Position numbers and translations under genes: made by a program
Shown: one piece after another, positions 6,563 through 7,097 of the stretch
How the letters are laid out: each line of letters begins with the position of its first letter
How positions within the stretch are numbered: the stretch's first letter is position 1
Assembly: GCA_020349865.1 (NCBI GenBank)
Contig: CP070700.1
Location: 801,420-808,516 of the forward strand
Length of the DNA stretch: 7,097 bases
Source of the DNA: Desulfobacteraceae bacterium
Lineage (GTDB): Bacteria; Desulfobacterota; DSM-4660; Desulfatiglandales; Desulfatiglandaceae
Direction: 5' to 3'
Notes under the pieces: generated by a model
Databases searched by the model: none
What the model saw: the letters and a program-made list of their open reading frames with translations, nothing else
Told to the model about the DNA's origin: nothing

Positions 6563-6599
6563 TTGATCCAATTTGGATCAGTTTTGATACTATTTTGAT
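6563..6599. promoter_or_regulatory. Candidate operator: 17-bp palindrome plus phased TTGAT repeats
   Basis: TGATCCAATTTGGATCA at 6564-6580 is a perfect inverted repeat of eight bases per arm around one central base. TTGAT-like motifs end at 6567, 6578 (TTGGAT), 6588 and 6599, that is every 10-11 bases, one helical turn; the last two are part of longer TTTTGAT direct repeats (6582-6588 and 6593-6599). The block overlaps the -10 region and start of the predicted promoter for the flavodoxin-like gene and larB, the usual place for a repressor site. The binding protein is unknown. Confidence 0.4.
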
Positions 6600-6615
6600 T
6601 GGGCCCACAAATCAA
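6587..6615 (-). promoter_or_regulatory. Candidate promoter for the flavodoxin-like gene and larB
   Basis: On the minus strand TTGATT (6615-6610, four of six) and TAGTAT (6592-6587, four of six) are separated by 17 bases. The predicted transcription start would fall around 6580, about 55 bases before the ATG at 6526 and at the edge of the palindrome at 6564-6580. The hexamers are only moderate matches; spacing and position are what make it plausible. Confidence 0.35.
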
Positions 6616-6663
6616 GTCTTTGACAATTTATTGGATCTCAGCAGGTAAACCGCTGTTTTTACT

Positions 6664-7020
6664 TTACAGAAATCCCTGTTCCTTTAAAAAGGACATGGCG
6701 CGATGCCCAATACTTGTGACCTGGCTCAGGGCCTGGGTAAGATGAACCACTGCCTCAGCAGCCACACCGGAATTGATCATAATCACCGCCCGATCTATAT
6801 GCCTTGACACATCATCCCAAGACACATCACCGGTTATGTTTTTCCCAAGCTGAATCTCATGGACAATCATATCAATCATGGCTTTGCTGGTTTTCTCGGA
6901 ACCCCGTTTTTCGGGCTCCGGAAGACCATTAAGCAATTGAAGGGCCTGGGAGATCCAGATAAGGCCTGCTTTGATCTTTTCACTTTGCGAAAATGCCATG
7001 ATGGCCTCTTGAACTTTCAT
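6664..7020 (-). CDS. Small conserved-looking all-helical protein of unknown function
   Basis: I do not recognise this 118-residue protein. It has no signal peptide, membrane segment, cysteine cluster or nucleotide-binding motif. The composition suggests four helices: about 3-31, 41-59, 68-83 and 85-114, with heptad-like hydrophobic spacing (for example IKAGLIWISQALQLL, 16-30, and AAEAVVHLTQALSQV, 87-101). That is compatible with a helical-bundle adaptor or chaperone in size, but nothing specific supports such a role. Coding potential is good: the ATG at 7020 follows AGAGGT at about 9 bases. A second in-frame ATG at 6999 (residue 8) also has GAGG at about 5 bases, so the true start could be either. 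The 137 bases between it and the next gene contain a bulged CAGCGG/CCtGCTG hairpin (about 6642-6658) without a T-run, so read-through into the flavodoxin-like gene cannot be excluded. Confidence 0.7.
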   Translation of the reverse strand: MKVQEAIMAFSQSEKIKAGLIWISQALQLLNGLPEPEKRGSEKTSKAMIDMIVHEIQLGKNITGDVSWDDVSRHIDRAVIMINSGVAAEAVVHLTQALSQVTSIGHRAMSFLKEQGFL

Positions 7021-7097
7021 TGCACTGCTACCTCTTCAAAAATTTTATGCATTAAACACCATTACTCACTTATGCCATGTTGGTTCCCAATGTATGA

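Overview
The window is about 7.1 kb of compact bacterial chromosome with housekeeping and cofactor genes. No phage, transposon, CRISPR, tRNA or rRNA signature is visible. Mixed GC content and the gene styles (short ThiC without the long N-terminal extension, DUF218/YdcF-type membrane protein, a LarB next to a flavodoxin-like protein, a Rossmann-plus-radical-SAM protein) suggest an anaerobic bacterium, possibly Desulfobacterota-like. That placement is an inference from family resemblance only.

Left arm (1-3801, all minus strand; transcription order right to left): dtd (D-aminoacyl-tRNA deacylase, 3352-3801), a likely terminator at about 3277-3298, a roughly 390-base gap, a membrane-anchored DUF218/YdcF-like protein (2142-2963), thiD (HMP/HMP-P kinase, 1260-2027) and thiC (HMP-P synthase, start 1144, running off the left edge). 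thiD and thiC form a pyrimidine-branch thiamin unit: ThiC makes HMP-P and ThiD phosphorylates it to HMP-PP. I see no TPP riboswitch in front of either gene. thiD has a suspicious +1-frame continuation past its stop.

Centre (3835-5187, plus strand): a 450-residue radical SAM protein with an N-terminal B12-binding-like Rossmann domain. It is transcribed divergently from dtd with almost no space between the two start codons. It converges on larB across an 86-base gap that contains a two-step hairpin.

Right arm (5274-7020, all minus strand): a small, probably helical protein of unknown function, then a flavodoxin/FMN-reductase-like gene broken by one extra base in an A9 run, then larB (first step of nickel-pincer nucleotide cofactor synthesis). 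The flavodoxin-like gene and larB are 19 bases apart and probably co-transcribed. In front of them lies a candidate promoter with a near-perfect 17-bp palindrome and four TTGAT-like motifs spaced 10-11 bp apart, the most operator-like signal in the window.

I found no convincing new multi-gene system. The items most worth a second look are the A9 frameshift, the helically phased operator candidate, the abutting dtd/radical SAM starts and the thiD 3' end.
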